DNA of 64,000 bases, from contig JADKGY010000020.1 in NCBI GenBank assembly GCA_016722045.1, positions 175,577 through 239,576 on the forward strand, given 5' to 3'. How positions within the stretch are numbered: position 1 is the stretch's first letter; each line of letters begins with the position of its first letter. Origin of the DNA: Candidatus Opimibacter skivensis (GTDB lineage: Bacteria; Bacteroidota; Bacteroidia; Chitinophagales; Saprospiraceae). The notes under the pieces are model-generated. The model worked only from the letters and a program-made list of their open reading frames with translations, had not been told where the DNA came from and did no database searches. Of this stretch, positions 16,342 through 25,971 are shown piece by piece. A program made the translations under genes and the position numbers.

Positions 16342-16762
16342 CTTTCTTACTTATAAAGTTGTTGAAAAAGAAGCGGTAATAGATGCAATAAAATAATCAA
16401 ATCAGATTTATTAAAATTTATCTTGTTTGTTGATTTTATTAGAGTTATATTCACTCTTCCTAAATTGTTCCCCCTCAAAAAGTAAGGCAGGATTTTTGTG
16501 AGGGTTTCCCTGTTCCCACCCAGAAATTGAGCTAAGCGTGTTTGAATGAATAGCTTTCACCTTCTTCCAAAATCAGATAGAAATGATATTGGGGGGTGGT
16601 TTTTTGTCACTTTACTCAATGAAACACACCAAAAACTAAATAAGGAGAACATTTAAGAAAAAAAACTACCAAGTAAAGGGCGAGATGCCTATTTTTGAGA
16701 GCATTATATAAAATAATGCCCCCGACTAAACCCATTTTTTAATTTTTGAAAGTATTAAGCGG
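16342..16762. other. 421-nt spacer without a recognisable gene
   Basis: AT-rich spacer with no convincing reading frame. A 7-bp hairpin GCATTAT/ATAATGC (16701-16719) is followed by CCCCCGAC, 44 nt before the next ATG. It probably holds the 5' untranslated region of the secreted-protein pair. No clean TAnnTTTG box was found. Confidence 0.4.
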
Positions 16763-18454
16763 ATGAAAATGAAACTACTTATCCTATCACTTTTGAGCAT
16801 GGTGTCCATATCATCATGGGCTCAGGAACTTATCCACAATGAATCAACGATCACGGTTCAGGCAGGAGCTGTCCTTTACGTAGAAGGTACGATGCTCAAT
16901 ACGGCCACCGGTGTCATTGCCAATAGTGGTACGATTGAACTAAAAGGGGATTTCACAAATGGAAACCCCGCGGGTTGGAACTCTCCAAACCCGAATACGC
17001 TGAAATTCAGCGGTGATTTGGCCTCCAATGTCACTAGCAATGGCGCTCAATTCTATGATGTAGTTGTGCAAAAAGGTACCACATTCAATGTGAACCTCCT
17101 TGATGCCATGAACGTCACTCATAATCTTGATTTTAATGCACCTGCTGCCGGAACCGGAAATAAAGTCAATCTTGGTAGCAATAATCTGATCATGGGAAGC
17201 GCAGCTACTGTGACAGGTTTTGATGCAGATGAATATGTGTTGACCGGCGGTACAGGTTACATGAAAAAGACGCTTGCCTCAGGAAGTTTTCAATTCCCAC
17301 TGGGATTTGATGCTGCAACCTATAATCCTGCTACAATGAATGTTACAGCAGGTCCATCAGATACATATCAGGCCCGTGTATTAGCTTCTCCAACTAATGG
17401 AAATGGTCTCACAGGTACTCCACTAACCACTCAGGTAGTGAATGCCGTATGGGATATTAATGAAGCTGCTGCAGGTGGTAATACATATGACCTTACATTG
17501 GGCTGGACTGTTGGAGATGAACTTCCTGGCTTCAGTGAGACAGCTAATGCAATAAGCAGAAACGATGGCGTGAATGGATGGGATGCACTCTTTTCAGGTC
17601 TCGGTGGTTCAGGAACAACGAGGACAAGAACCGGGTTGAATGCTTTCGGAGCTTTTGCAGTTGGTGGTAAAGCTGTTGCTAATACTCTCTTAGTAGATGC
17701 AAAGGTTTTATTGCAAGGTCCTTATGTTTCGGCATTGATGGTGGATTCACTCAGAGTTCATAATTATATTCCTTTAACTGAGCCATATACGGCTGCCCCA
17801 TATAATTATCTTCATAAAGCTTATGGTGGTGGTGAGGCAGTAACATCTGCAGCCATTTTTGATCAGCCACTTAATGCCGATGATATTGTTGACTGGGTCG
17901 TTGTTGAATTAAGAAGTGCGCCAACTACAATTGTAGCTACAAAATCTGGTTTGCTTCAAAGAGATGGAAATATTGTGGATGTTGACGGGGTAAGTAAGTT
18001 ATCAGTACAGGGTGTAGCTGATGGTAGTTATTATATAGGTGTAAGACATCGTAATCACTTAGGCGTTAGATCTAATGCCCTTGTTTCCCTGAGTAACGCT
18101 CCTTCAGCGCTTGTTGATTTTACTCTGTTAGCAACTGCGTTTGATGATCCTGCTGTAACCAAACCTACAGATCCAATGAAACTTCTTACAGGTGGTCTTT
18201 ATGGACTACATTCGGGTGATGCTGGATTCAATGGTCTCGTTTCTTATAACGGAGCTTCTAATGATAAGAATATCGTTCTCACGACGGTTGGTCCTGCAAC
18301 TCCAAATAATGTCGTCAGTGGGTACAATAGAGCTGATGTAAATATGAATGGGGTTACACTTTATAATGGTGCGTTAAATGATAAAAACGTAATTCTAGTG
18401 AATGTAGGTCCTGCAACACCAAATGATGTTCTAACCGCCCATAATAATAACTAA
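16763..18454 (+). CDS. Secreted protein with C-terminal dockerin-like repeats
   Basis: A 563-residue exported protein with a signal peptide ending SSWAQ at residue 21. The N-terminal half is beta-rich and low in charge, with autotransporter-like strands (GTMLNTATGVIANSGTIELK), then a conserved Bacteroidota region with the GGTGYMKKTL and FPLGFDAATYNP motifs. The last 75 residues hold two copies of a D-x-x-x-N-G ... YNGAxNDKN unit (DAGFNGLVSYNGASNDKN and DVNMNGVTLYNGALNDKN) that look like calcium-loop dockerin repeats. No T9SS sorting domain follows. The gene for a sorting-domain protein lies 26 nt downstream, so the two are likely co-expressed. Function unknown. Confidence 0.65.
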   Translation: MKMKLLILSLLSMVSISSWAQELIHNESTITVQAGAVLYVEGTMLNTATGVIANSGTIELKGDFTNGNPAGWNSPNPNTLKFSGDLASNVTSNGAQFYDVVVQKGTTFNVNLLDAMNVTHNLDFNAPAAGTGNKVNLGSNNLIMGSAATVTGFDADEYVLTGGTGYMKKTLASGSFQFPLGFDAATYNPATMNVTAGPSDTYQARVLASPTNGNGLTGTPLTTQVVNAVWDINEAAAGGNTYDLTLGWTVGDELPGFSETANAISRNDGVNGWDALFSGLGGSGTTRTRTGLNAFGAFAVGGKAVANTLLVDAKVLLQGPYVSALMVDSLRVHNYIPLTEPYTAAPYNYLHKAYGGGEAVTSAAIFDQPLNADDIVDWVVVELRSAPTTIVATKSGLLQRDGNIVDVDGVSKLSVQGVADGSYYIGVRHRNHLGVRSNALVSLSNAPSALVDFTLLATAFDDPAVTKPTDPMKLLTGGLYGLHSGDAGFNGLVSYNGASNDKNIVLTTVGPATPNNVVSGYNRADVNMNGVTLYNGALNDKNVILVNVGPATPNDVLTAHNNN

Positions 18455-18480
18455 TCCATCCAATTGAAGTATAAATTGAA

Positions 18481-19575
18481 ATGAAAATGAAAAAAATATA
18501 TATATTCTTAAGTTTTACGCTAATTAGCGCAGTTGCTCTGGCACAAAATAATCCAGGTTTTTATCAGTTTCGCCTGGTCAGCCCAGGTGGTGAACCTAAT
18601 ACCTTTCGGATTCAGGTCAGAGCAATATCCACAGATATTCCTACTACCGGAAGTTTTTGTAGCGATGCTGGTTTCAGAATACATTGGAATACTGCTGCAA
18701 TCACCAGTATTAACATGGACCAGCCAACGAGTTATGGCGCTTCATTAAATGAACAAGCTGCAGTTGCTGGCGCTGGTAATAATAAAACACAAGCTGTAGG
18801 GTTTTGTGCTTCTTGTAATTTCTTTCTAAATCCTATTAATTGGGTTCAGAATCAATGGGTAAATCTCGGGACTATGTTTATTAATGGTACTGGTAGTGCT
18901 GCAGATTTTGACATATTGCCATTTGATGGTCAGTTTCCAAATTTTGGCAATGATTTCACTGATTATACACCAGCGATTAATATTGCGTTACCATTGAATT
19001 TAATTTCATTCAGAACTGAAAAATCGGGAACCAAAGATGCCCTTATTTCATGGGTCACAACGAATGAAGAAAATACAAGTCATTTTATTGTTGAGCGTTC
19101 ATTTGATAAAAAATCATGGACAAAAGTCGGAAGTGTTACTGCTGCTGGATATAGTTTAGGCATTCAGCAATATAGCTACACTGATATTGGTGTATACAAT
19201 GGACGTGATAATAAACTAACAGCCTTTTACAGATTACAAATGGTAGATCTGGATTCGAAATTTAAAACTTCACCGATTGAATCTGTGATTTTTGGTAATT
19301 CAGGTACTACTGGTAGAGAGTTTGTAGTCTATCCAAATCCGTCTTCAGATGGCATTCAGATTGAATGGGATGCTAACCTGATCGATCAGCCTACATCGCT
19401 TGAGTTTTTTGATGTTGAGGGTAAATTGGTGTATTCACAGAAAGTATCTGAAAATACGAATCAGGAATATATTGATTTCGGTCATACTAACATTATGCCA
19501 GGTCTTTATCTGTTGCGAATATTAAACGGACAAGAACCACTTGATTTCAAACAAATCGTCGTAGGACAGCGCTAG
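18481..19575 (+). CDS. Secreted protein with T9SS type A sorting domain
   Basis: A 364-residue exported protein (signal peptide to VALAQ, residue 22). Residues 25-165 form a beta-sandwich-like region with several Cys. About 170-280 is a fibronectin-like region that is widespread in Bacteroidota (LNLISFRTEKSGTKDALISWVTTNEENTSHFIVERS). The C-terminal 75 residues are a type A sorting domain (FVVYPNPSSDGIQIEW ... GLYLLRILNGQEPLDFKQIVV). It is exported by the T9SS and attached to or released from the surface. It pairs with the preceding dockerin-like protein and could be its partner, but that is inference. Confidence 0.85.
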   Translation: MKMKKIYIFLSFTLISAVALAQNNPGFYQFRLVSPGGEPNTFRIQVRAISTDIPTTGSFCSDAGFRIHWNTAAITSINMDQPTSYGASLNEQAAVAGAGNNKTQAVGFCASCNFFLNPINWVQNQWVNLGTMFINGTGSAADFDILPFDGQFPNFGNDFTDYTPAINIALPLNLISFRTEKSGTKDALISWVTTNEENTSHFIVERSFDKKSWTKVGSVTAAGYSLGIQQYSYTDIGVYNGRDNKLTAFYRLQMVDLDSKFKTSPIESVIFGNSGTTGREFVVYPNPSSDGIQIEWDANLIDQPTSLEFFDVEGKLVYSQKVSENTNQEYIDFGHTNIMPGLYLLRILNGQEPLDFKQIVVGQR

Positions 19576-19730
19576 TAAAATAATCTCACCCCCCTTTTTA
19601 ACTTATTTACCATTCCCTCAGAAGGAAGGAGGATATCAAAATGCTTGGAGCCGTCAATCTTTTAAATAAGAAAAGCGACTCGATTAACCCTAGACGCTAT
19701 AAAGCTTTAAGCCCTTCCTTCTTTTGGGCC

Positions 19731-19764
19731 ATCCCATATCGCAAAACGATATGGGATTTTTTTT
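19731..19764 (+). terminator. Rho-independent terminator
   Basis: Perfect 11-bp stem ATCCCATATCG/CGATATGGGAT (19731-19741 and 19747-19757), 5-nt loop, followed by eight Ts. It ends the transcript of the 16763-19575 pair. Confidence 0.92.
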
Positions 19765-19776
19765 GCCCAAACCGCT

Positions 19777-19960
19777 ATTTGAAGTTTGAACTTCAAATCC
19801 ATATATCCGATCTCTCATTCAAAATGAAATCAAATAAAGGCAGGTTGCACCTGCAAACGAAAATATAGTCTAGATCACTCTTTGCAGGCACAGCCTGCTC
19901 ACAAAGGATTTCGATAGTAGAACATGATTTATAATATAGATTTTAAGTTCAAACTTAAAA
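19777..19960. repeat. Cluster of four palindromes
   Basis: Four separate perfect stems: ATTTGAAGTT/AACTTCAAAT (19777-19798), GCAGGT/ACCTGC (19840-19854), GCAGGC-ACA-GCCTGC (19884-19898), and TTTTAAGTT/AACTTAAAA (19941-19960). The third has the same ACA loop as hairpin 2 of the 36941 element. No gene is seen from 19576 to 20035. Confidence 0.7.
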
Positions 19961-20035
19961 TAGCGTTTAAACTTTAAATCACGCTAGGTTAAAACTTAAA
20001 ATATCGTTTGTTTTTTATTAAAATCCAAAGGTGAT

Positions 20036-22801
20036 TTATAGAGTCATCGCTTCCCTCACGATCCTCTCCTGATTTTCATCATGCAACTTCTTATACCCCG
20101 TAGCCGGAGAAGCACTCGTCTTGCGTGAAATCAATTTGAGACCAAGTTCAGGAAGTTTGTTTTGAATGAATGTCCAAGCACCCATATTCGCAGGTTCCTC
20201 TTGTAACCATATCATCGAAGCACCTTTATAGTGTGAAGCTATTTCCAGAAGATGATTTTTATAAATCGGATACAATTGCTCTAACCTAACAATTGTAATA
20301 TCCTGCACATTATTCTTTTCTCTAAAATCAATCAGATCATAATAGATTTTACCGGAACAGAAAATAACACGTTTTACTTTTTTTGCCTGAGCAGCTGTAA
20401 GCTCTTCTTCAATGACAGGTCTGAATTGTGTTGATCCTGATAATTCATTGATCGGTGAAATACACTTTGGATGTCTCAACAAAGATTTAGGGGACATCAC
20501 AATCAATGGCTTCCTGAAATTCCACACCATCTGTCGGCGTAGTAAATGGAAAAAATTGGAAGGTGTGGTCACATTACAAATCACCATATTACCATCACCA
20601 CAAGCCTGAAGAAAACGCTCTAGTCGTGCACTCGAATGTTCTGGTCCCTGGCCCTCATATCCATGAGGAAGCAACATCACGAGCCCACTCATTCTATGCC
20701 ACTTACTCTCTGCGGCACTGATATATTGATCGACTATCGTCTGCGCTCCGTTCGTAAAGTCACCAAATTGTGCTTCCCACAAAACAAGATGTCCGGGACT
20801 TGCCAATGAATATCCATATTCAAATCCCAATACGCCAAATTCAGAAAGGAGTGAATTATAGATCATAAACTTACCCTGCTTCTCCGCAAGATGATCAAGC
20901 CGGTTATAAGCGACATAATTCTCATGATCATATACTACCGCATGCCGATGTGAGAAAGTGCCCCGTTTGACATCCTGTCCACTCATCCTTACATTCATTC
21001 CTTCCGTGAGCAAACTTCCATAGGCTAATAATTCACCGAGGCCCCAGTCTATATTTCCTTCTTCGATGAGTTTTAATTTCGATTTATATATCCTGGTGAT
21101 TTTACTCAACGGATGAAAATCAGCAGGAAGCTTGTGCAGTGCATCCAATAATGATGTAATTCTCTCCGACGCAATTCCGGTAGTCGGAATGGTGAGCATG
21201 TCTTCAAGAGAGGCATGCTTTTTAAGTTGCCTCCATGCCAGCTCAGGCTCCTGGTATTCGTAAGGAAGTTTCTTCTCCTTTACCATATCAAGACGCTTCT
21301 GGAGATCATTCCAAAAGTTTTTTTCCTGCTCTTCTGATAGCTTTAATTCAACATCACCTCTACCTGCAAGTTTTTTAACATAGATCTCACGGGGATTGGG
21401 ATGATTATTGATGATATCATACATCTCCGGTTGCGTAAATTCAGGATCATCACCTTCATTGTGCCCATGGCGTCTGTAACAGACCATATCAATAAAGACA
21501 TCGCTGTTAAATTTCATTCGATATTCGGTAGCCAGTCGAGTAGCAAAAACAACTGCTTCAGGATCATCGCCATTGACGTGAAAAACCGGTGCCTGAACTA
21601 AGCCCGCAGCGGCAGTACAATAAGTTGAAGAACGTGCATCATCAAAGTCAGTCGTGAATCCAATCTGATTGTTGATGACAAAATGAATTGTACCCCCTGT
21701 AAAATAACCTTCAAGCTGGGACATCTGTACGGTCTCATAGACGACACCCTGCCCGGCAGCTGCAGCATCACCATGTATAAGTATGGGGATGATCTTATTG
21801 TAATCAGATCCATATAAAAGATCAGCTTTAGCCCGGGAGAAGCCTTCCACTACAGGATCAACGGATTCAAGGTGCGAAGGATTTGGAACAAGTTTGAGAT
21901 GATGCATTTTCCCATCCTGGCCTGTAACCTGTGATGAGAAACCTAAATGATATTTTACATCACCATCACCGAAACTTTGCTCCGGCATCATATTACCTTC
22001 AAATTCATTGAAGATCTGTTCGTATGTTTTTCCAAGAATATTGGCCAATACATTTAGACGTCCACGATGGGACATACCGAATATAAACTCTTCAGCACCC
22101 AATGAAGCTCCAAACTCGATAATCGAATCCAGTGCAGGAATCGTGCTCTCCCCGCCTTCCAGCGAAAATCTTTTTTGGCCTACATATTTTGTATTGAGAA
22201 ATTTTTCAAAAACTACAGCGCCGTTTAATTTTTCAAGTATACGTTTTTTGGTTTCAAGTGGAAGGCCATAATCATCGGTGTCCTCTTTGATTTTTCTTTT
22301 TTCGATACGATCACTGAGCCACTTACGTTTTGCCCGGTTTTCAATATGTGCATATTCAAAACCAATGTTCCCGCAAAAAATAAGTCTGAGGTGATGCAGA
22401 ATATCTTCAAGCGTAGCATCTGCTAATCCTATTTCGATGCCGGCTTTGAAAACTTTATTTAAATCTTCGTCCGTCAAATTATAATCAGCAAGATCAAGGT
22501 GAGGCTTACGATCTCTTCGTTGACGGATTGGATTAGTGGTGGATAACAGATGCCCCCTGTTGCGAAAACCATTAATAATGGACATGACACCAAATTCCTT
22601 AGAAGCATCATCTAGCGTTACATAGGATGTGGCAGCGAGTGTATCTGCACGTCCGTTCTCATTCTGGCCAAATTCAAAACCTTCAAAAAAAACGCGCCAC
22701 CCCTGATCAACGCTATCAGGGTCTTTTTGATACGATTGATACAGTGAATCAATATATATAGGATGAGCATTGAATACCTGACTATAATCTTTCATTGTCA
22801 T
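20036..22801 (-). CDS. sucA: 2-oxoglutarate dehydrogenase E1 component
   Basis: A 921-residue thiamine-diphosphate enzyme of the TCA cycle. It decarboxylates 2-oxoglutarate and passes the succinyl group to E2. The N-terminal E1 signature YIDSLYQSYQKDPDSVDQGWRVFFEGF, the ThDP/Mg motif GDAAAAGQGVVYETVQMS ... NNQIGFTT, the RRHGHNEGDDPEFTQP loop and the C-terminal FGVLGFEYGYS/HGYEGQGPEHSSAR segments are all in order, and length is typical. ATG 22801 or 22795 could be the start. A TAATTTTG box on the minus strand (22829-22822) fits a -7 element. E2 is not adjacent. Confidence 0.97.
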   Translation of the reverse strand: MTMKDYSQVFNAHPIYIDSLYQSYQKDPDSVDQGWRVFFEGFEFGQNENGRADTLAATSYVTLDDASKEFGVMSIINGFRNRGHLLSTTNPIRQRRDRKPHLDLADYNLTDEDLNKVFKAGIEIGLADATLEDILHHLRLIFCGNIGFEYAHIENRAKRKWLSDRIEKRKIKEDTDDYGLPLETKKRILEKLNGAVVFEKFLNTKYVGQKRFSLEGGESTIPALDSIIEFGASLGAEEFIFGMSHRGRLNVLANILGKTYEQIFNEFEGNMMPEQSFGDGDVKYHLGFSSQVTGQDGKMHHLKLVPNPSHLESVDPVVEGFSRAKADLLYGSDYNKIIPILIHGDAAAAGQGVVYETVQMSQLEGYFTGGTIHFVINNQIGFTTDFDDARSSTYCTAAAGLVQAPVFHVNGDDPEAVVFATRLATEYRMKFNSDVFIDMVCYRRHGHNEGDDPEFTQPEMYDIINNHPNPREIYVKKLAGRGDVELKLSEEQEKNFWNDLQKRLDMVKEKKLPYEYQEPELAWRQLKKHASLEDMLTIPTTGIASERITSLLDALHKLPADFHPLSKITRIYKSKLKLIEEGNIDWGLGELLAYGSLLTEGMNVRMSGQDVKRGTFSHRHAVVYDHENYVAYNRLDHLAEKQGKFMIYNSLLSEFGVLGFEYGYSLASPGHLVLWEAQFGDFTNGAQTIVDQYISAAESKWHRMSGLVMLLPHGYEGQGPEHSSARLERFLQACGDGNMVICNVTTPSNFFHLLRRQMVWNFRKPLIVMSPKSLLRHPKCISPINELSGSTQFRPVIEEELTAAQAKKVKRVIFCSGKIYYDLIDFREKNNVQDITIVRLEQLYPIYKNHLLEIASHYKGASMIWLQEEPANMGAWTFIQNKLPELGLKLISRKTSASPATGYKKLHDENQERIVREAMTL

Positions 22802-22994
22802 TTAGCATATGTAGCGAATTGCAAAATTAGGTAGATTTAGAGTAGGGATAAGTAACAAAGACAAAACTGAAGAGTTGACGCTCTACAGTTAAAAATACCG
22901 GAATTGCTTCTTTTGATTGAGATGTCGGGGCTAAGTTTATTCTGGTGTTTAATTGAAAACGAAATAATCATTTCACCATAAAATCCAACTATTT

Positions 22995-25943
22995 ATGAAA
23001 AAAACCAGACTTTGGCTTTTATTCGTCCTTCTTATCAGTGGAGGTTGGGTTCATGCCCAGTTTTCGGCGTCAGGGACGATATCCGATGATGAGGGGAATC
23101 CTTTGGTCGGCGTAACAGTGACTATCAAAGGCACAACCATTGGTACCATCTCAGATATAGATGGCAAATATAAGATCGATGTGCCCACCTCATCAGCAAC
23201 ACTTGAGTTTTCCTATTTGGGGTATACCAGCGCCACATATGTTGTCACCTCAGGGGCAAGCATGATCAATGTCTCCCTGAGTGAAGACGTAACCCGAATG
23301 GAGGAGGTCGTGGTGACCGGTCTTGCGAGTAGCGTAAAGCGATCAAACCTCGCCAACTCGGTTGCATCAGTTCCGGCATCAGAGATATCCGGAATCACAG
23401 TCCCAACGACAACAGAAGCAGCGTTGTACGGGAAATTTAAAGGTGTTAATATTTCATCCAATTCCGGTGCTCCCGGTGGAGGTATGTCTTTCAAGCTAAG
23501 AGGTACCACTTCTATCAACGGATCCTCACAACCACTTTTTATCATTGATGGAATCTATCTTGATAACTCTTCGATCAAAGCTGGTCTAAATGTCGTGTCA
23601 AAAGCGCAGGCAGGTGGTGCCACCACTAACCAGGACAATCCATCAAATCGTCTTGCTGATATTGATCCAAATGACATAGAGAAAATTGAAGTGCTAAAAG
23701 GTGCATCTGCAGCAGCTATCTATGGATCACGTGCATCAGGTGGTGTAGTTATAATCACAACCAAGAGAGGAACTTCAGGGAAAACTTCCGTCAGATTATC
23801 TCAATCCGTAGGTGTTAATACTATCCTCAATCCGCAGGGTGTCAGACAATGGACAGAAGAACGGGTGTTGGGGTCTAATTTTGCTTCAAAGATTGATTTG
23901 TACAGACAATCCGTAGCCAATGGACAGATCCATGATTATGAAGATGAACTTTTCGGGAACAATGGAAAATTGTACAATTCAAGGATCAGTGTAAGTGGTG
24001 GAAATGATCAGACTCAATTTTTTATAGGAGGAACCTACAAGAACGAAGAAGGAATTGTAAAAAATACAGGCATAGTCAAGGAATCAGCTCGTTTGAATTT
24101 AAATCATAAGTTCAATGATTGGCTTGATGGTTCTGTATCTACTAACTATATCCACTCATCTGCAGACCGGGGATTTTTCAACAATGACAATACCGGTACA
24201 ACTATGGGTGTAGCTTTAACTTCCACGCCATCTTTTGCACAGTTGTTACCTGACGCAAATGGTAATTTTCCAAAGAATGATTTTGCGGCTTCCAATTTCT
24301 TAGAAACAGCTGCAAAAATTACAAACAATGAAGAAGTCAATCGCTTCATTGGAGGGGGCTCATTGACCGCTAAGATTTTTTCAACTGGTCATCACGAACT
24401 TAAGCTGTTACTCAACGGTGGTGCAGATTATTATAATCTGAATACAACAGCGATATTTCCAAATAGCCTTCAGTTTGAGCGTGATGGAAATGGTCTGAAT
24501 GGTGTGTCTGCACAAGGCTCTACGAAGAACCTGAATTCCAATTTGTCTGCTTTCCTGGTGTATTCGCATTATGCAAATAGTGGGATTTCTTCAAGAACTC
24601 AATTGGGTGTAACACAGGAAAATTTTGAAAATAATTTTATCCTGGGTACCGCATCAAATCTTGTAGGCTCACAGACTAACCTGGATCAATCCGGAACACG
24701 TGACATTGAACAAACACGACTAATCCAACATGACAAAGGTTTTTTTGGTCAGGAAGAATTGAATTATAAAGACAAGGTGATTGCCACAGTTGGAGTACGG
24801 GGAGATAAATCATCCAACAATGGAGATGTCAATAAATTTTATTTCTATCCTAAAGCTTCCGTTGCCGTTAATCTTCATGAATTCATGGACATGAACAGTG
24901 ACAATCTCAACCAGATAAAACTAAGAGCTGCTTATGGACAATCCGGAAATTTTGCAAAATTTGGATCCAAGTTCACCACCTTCACAAGTGGTATTATCGA
25001 TGGTCAGCCAGGTGTTGAAATTGATAATTTGTTAGGGAATGCAAATGTAGCACCTGAGCGTCAAAAGGAACTTGAATTTGGAGTAGATATTGGGGCATTA
25101 AAAAACAGGATGCTATTCGATTTCACCTATTATATCAAGAACGTAGAAGACCTTTTGCTCGAAGCTAATGTCCCCTGGTCAACCGGATTTATAACCCGTG
25201 TGACTAATGCGGCATCTCTGCAAAATAAAGGTGTCGAGATCGGCCTGGATTATCAAGTCATACGTACTACTGATTTCAACTGGAATACCCGGATTGGTTG
25301 GTGGAAGAATAAAGCTGAGGTGACGAAGTTGCTTGTCCCTTCATATACTACAGGTGGTTTTGCTGACTTCCTTGGCCAGTTCAGGATTAAGGAAGGACAT
25401 AGTCCCACTGAGATTATTGGTGTTGGTAATAATCCTGATGCGGACGGCTATGTCGTCTATGGAGATGCTGAGCCAGACTTCCAAATGTCATGGTTCAACA
25501 CATTGACATGGAAGAATTTTGATCTTACATTTTTATGGCATTGGAAAAAAGGTGGACAGGCTATAAATTTATCAACCCTGTTATTTGATCTTGGCGGCAC
25601 TACGCATGACTATGATGACGTGGATCTCGATCCGAACCACGTGATAGGAAATGGCCCATACCGTGTGTCTCAGATCGGCGTAAACAGTGATGTGATGATT
25701 GAAGATGCTTCTTATATACGCTTGAGAGAAATCGGTCTGTATTATACACTTCCGAAGACTTTTGTAAAGGATGTCAATCTTAAGCTTGGTTTTTCAGGAA
25801 CGAATCTGATCAACATATTCAAGTATAACAGCTATGATCCTGAAGTATCAAACTTTGGATCGGATGGACTCTCTACGCAGGTAGAAGTAAATCCATTCCC
25901 TTCATCCAAACGATTTGATTTCCACATCATCGCTGATTTTTAG
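22995..25943 (+). CDS. SusC/RagA-family TonB-linked outer-membrane transporter
   Basis: A 982-residue outer-membrane protein. Signal peptide 1-21; a carboxypeptidase-D-like domain (about 24-105: GTISDDEGNPLVGVTVTIKGT); a plug domain (about 115-255) with the SusC hallmark IEVLKGASAAAIYGSRASGGVVIITTK; then a 22-strand-type beta-barrel to the terminal Phe. It imports oligomeric nutrients with its SusD-type lipoprotein, encoded 28 nt downstream. No glycosidase or peptidase is adjacent, so the substrate is unknown. Confidence 0.95.
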   Translation: MKKTRLWLLFVLLISGGWVHAQFSASGTISDDEGNPLVGVTVTIKGTTIGTISDIDGKYKIDVPTSSATLEFSYLGYTSATYVVTSGASMINVSLSEDVTRMEEVVVTGLASSVKRSNLANSVASVPASEISGITVPTTTEAALYGKFKGVNISSNSGAPGGGMSFKLRGTTSINGSSQPLFIIDGIYLDNSSIKAGLNVVSKAQAGGATTNQDNPSNRLADIDPNDIEKIEVLKGASAAAIYGSRASGGVVIITTKRGTSGKTSVRLSQSVGVNTILNPQGVRQWTEERVLGSNFASKIDLYRQSVANGQIHDYEDELFGNNGKLYNSRISVSGGNDQTQFFIGGTYKNEEGIVKNTGIVKESARLNLNHKFNDWLDGSVSTNYIHSSADRGFFNNDNTGTTMGVALTSTPSFAQLLPDANGNFPKNDFAASNFLETAAKITNNEEVNRFIGGGSLTAKIFSTGHHELKLLLNGGADYYNLNTTAIFPNSLQFERDGNGLNGVSAQGSTKNLNSNLSAFLVYSHYANSGISSRTQLGVTQENFENNFILGTASNLVGSQTNLDQSGTRDIEQTRLIQHDKGFFGQEELNYKDKVIATVGVRGDKSSNNGDVNKFYFYPKASVAVNLHEFMDMNSDNLNQIKLRAAYGQSGNFAKFGSKFTTFTSGIIDGQPGVEIDNLLGNANVAPERQKELEFGVDIGALKNRMLFDFTYYIKNVEDLLLEANVPWSTGFITRVTNAASLQNKGVEIGLDYQVIRTTDFNWNTRIGWWKNKAEVTKLLVPSYTTGGFADFLGQFRIKEGHSPTEIIGVGNNPDADGYVVYGDAEPDFQMSWFNTLTWKNFDLTFLWHWKKGGQAINLSTLLFDLGGTTHDYDDVDLDPNHVIGNGPYRVSQIGVNSDVMIEDASYIRLREIGLYYTLPKTFVKDVNLKLGFSGTNLINIFKYNSYDPEVSNFGSDGLSTQVEVNPFPSSKRFDFHIIADF

Positions 25944-25971
25944 TCCACTTTCAATCTATAAACAAAAAAAA

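Noticed and set aside
16137..16379. 80-codon frame across tRNA-Gln
   Set aside because: It overlaps the tRNA and a repeat-rich spacer and has no homology.
19641..19868. 75-codon frame with a good ribosome site
   Set aside because: It runs through a strong terminator and several palindromes, with no recognisable protein features.
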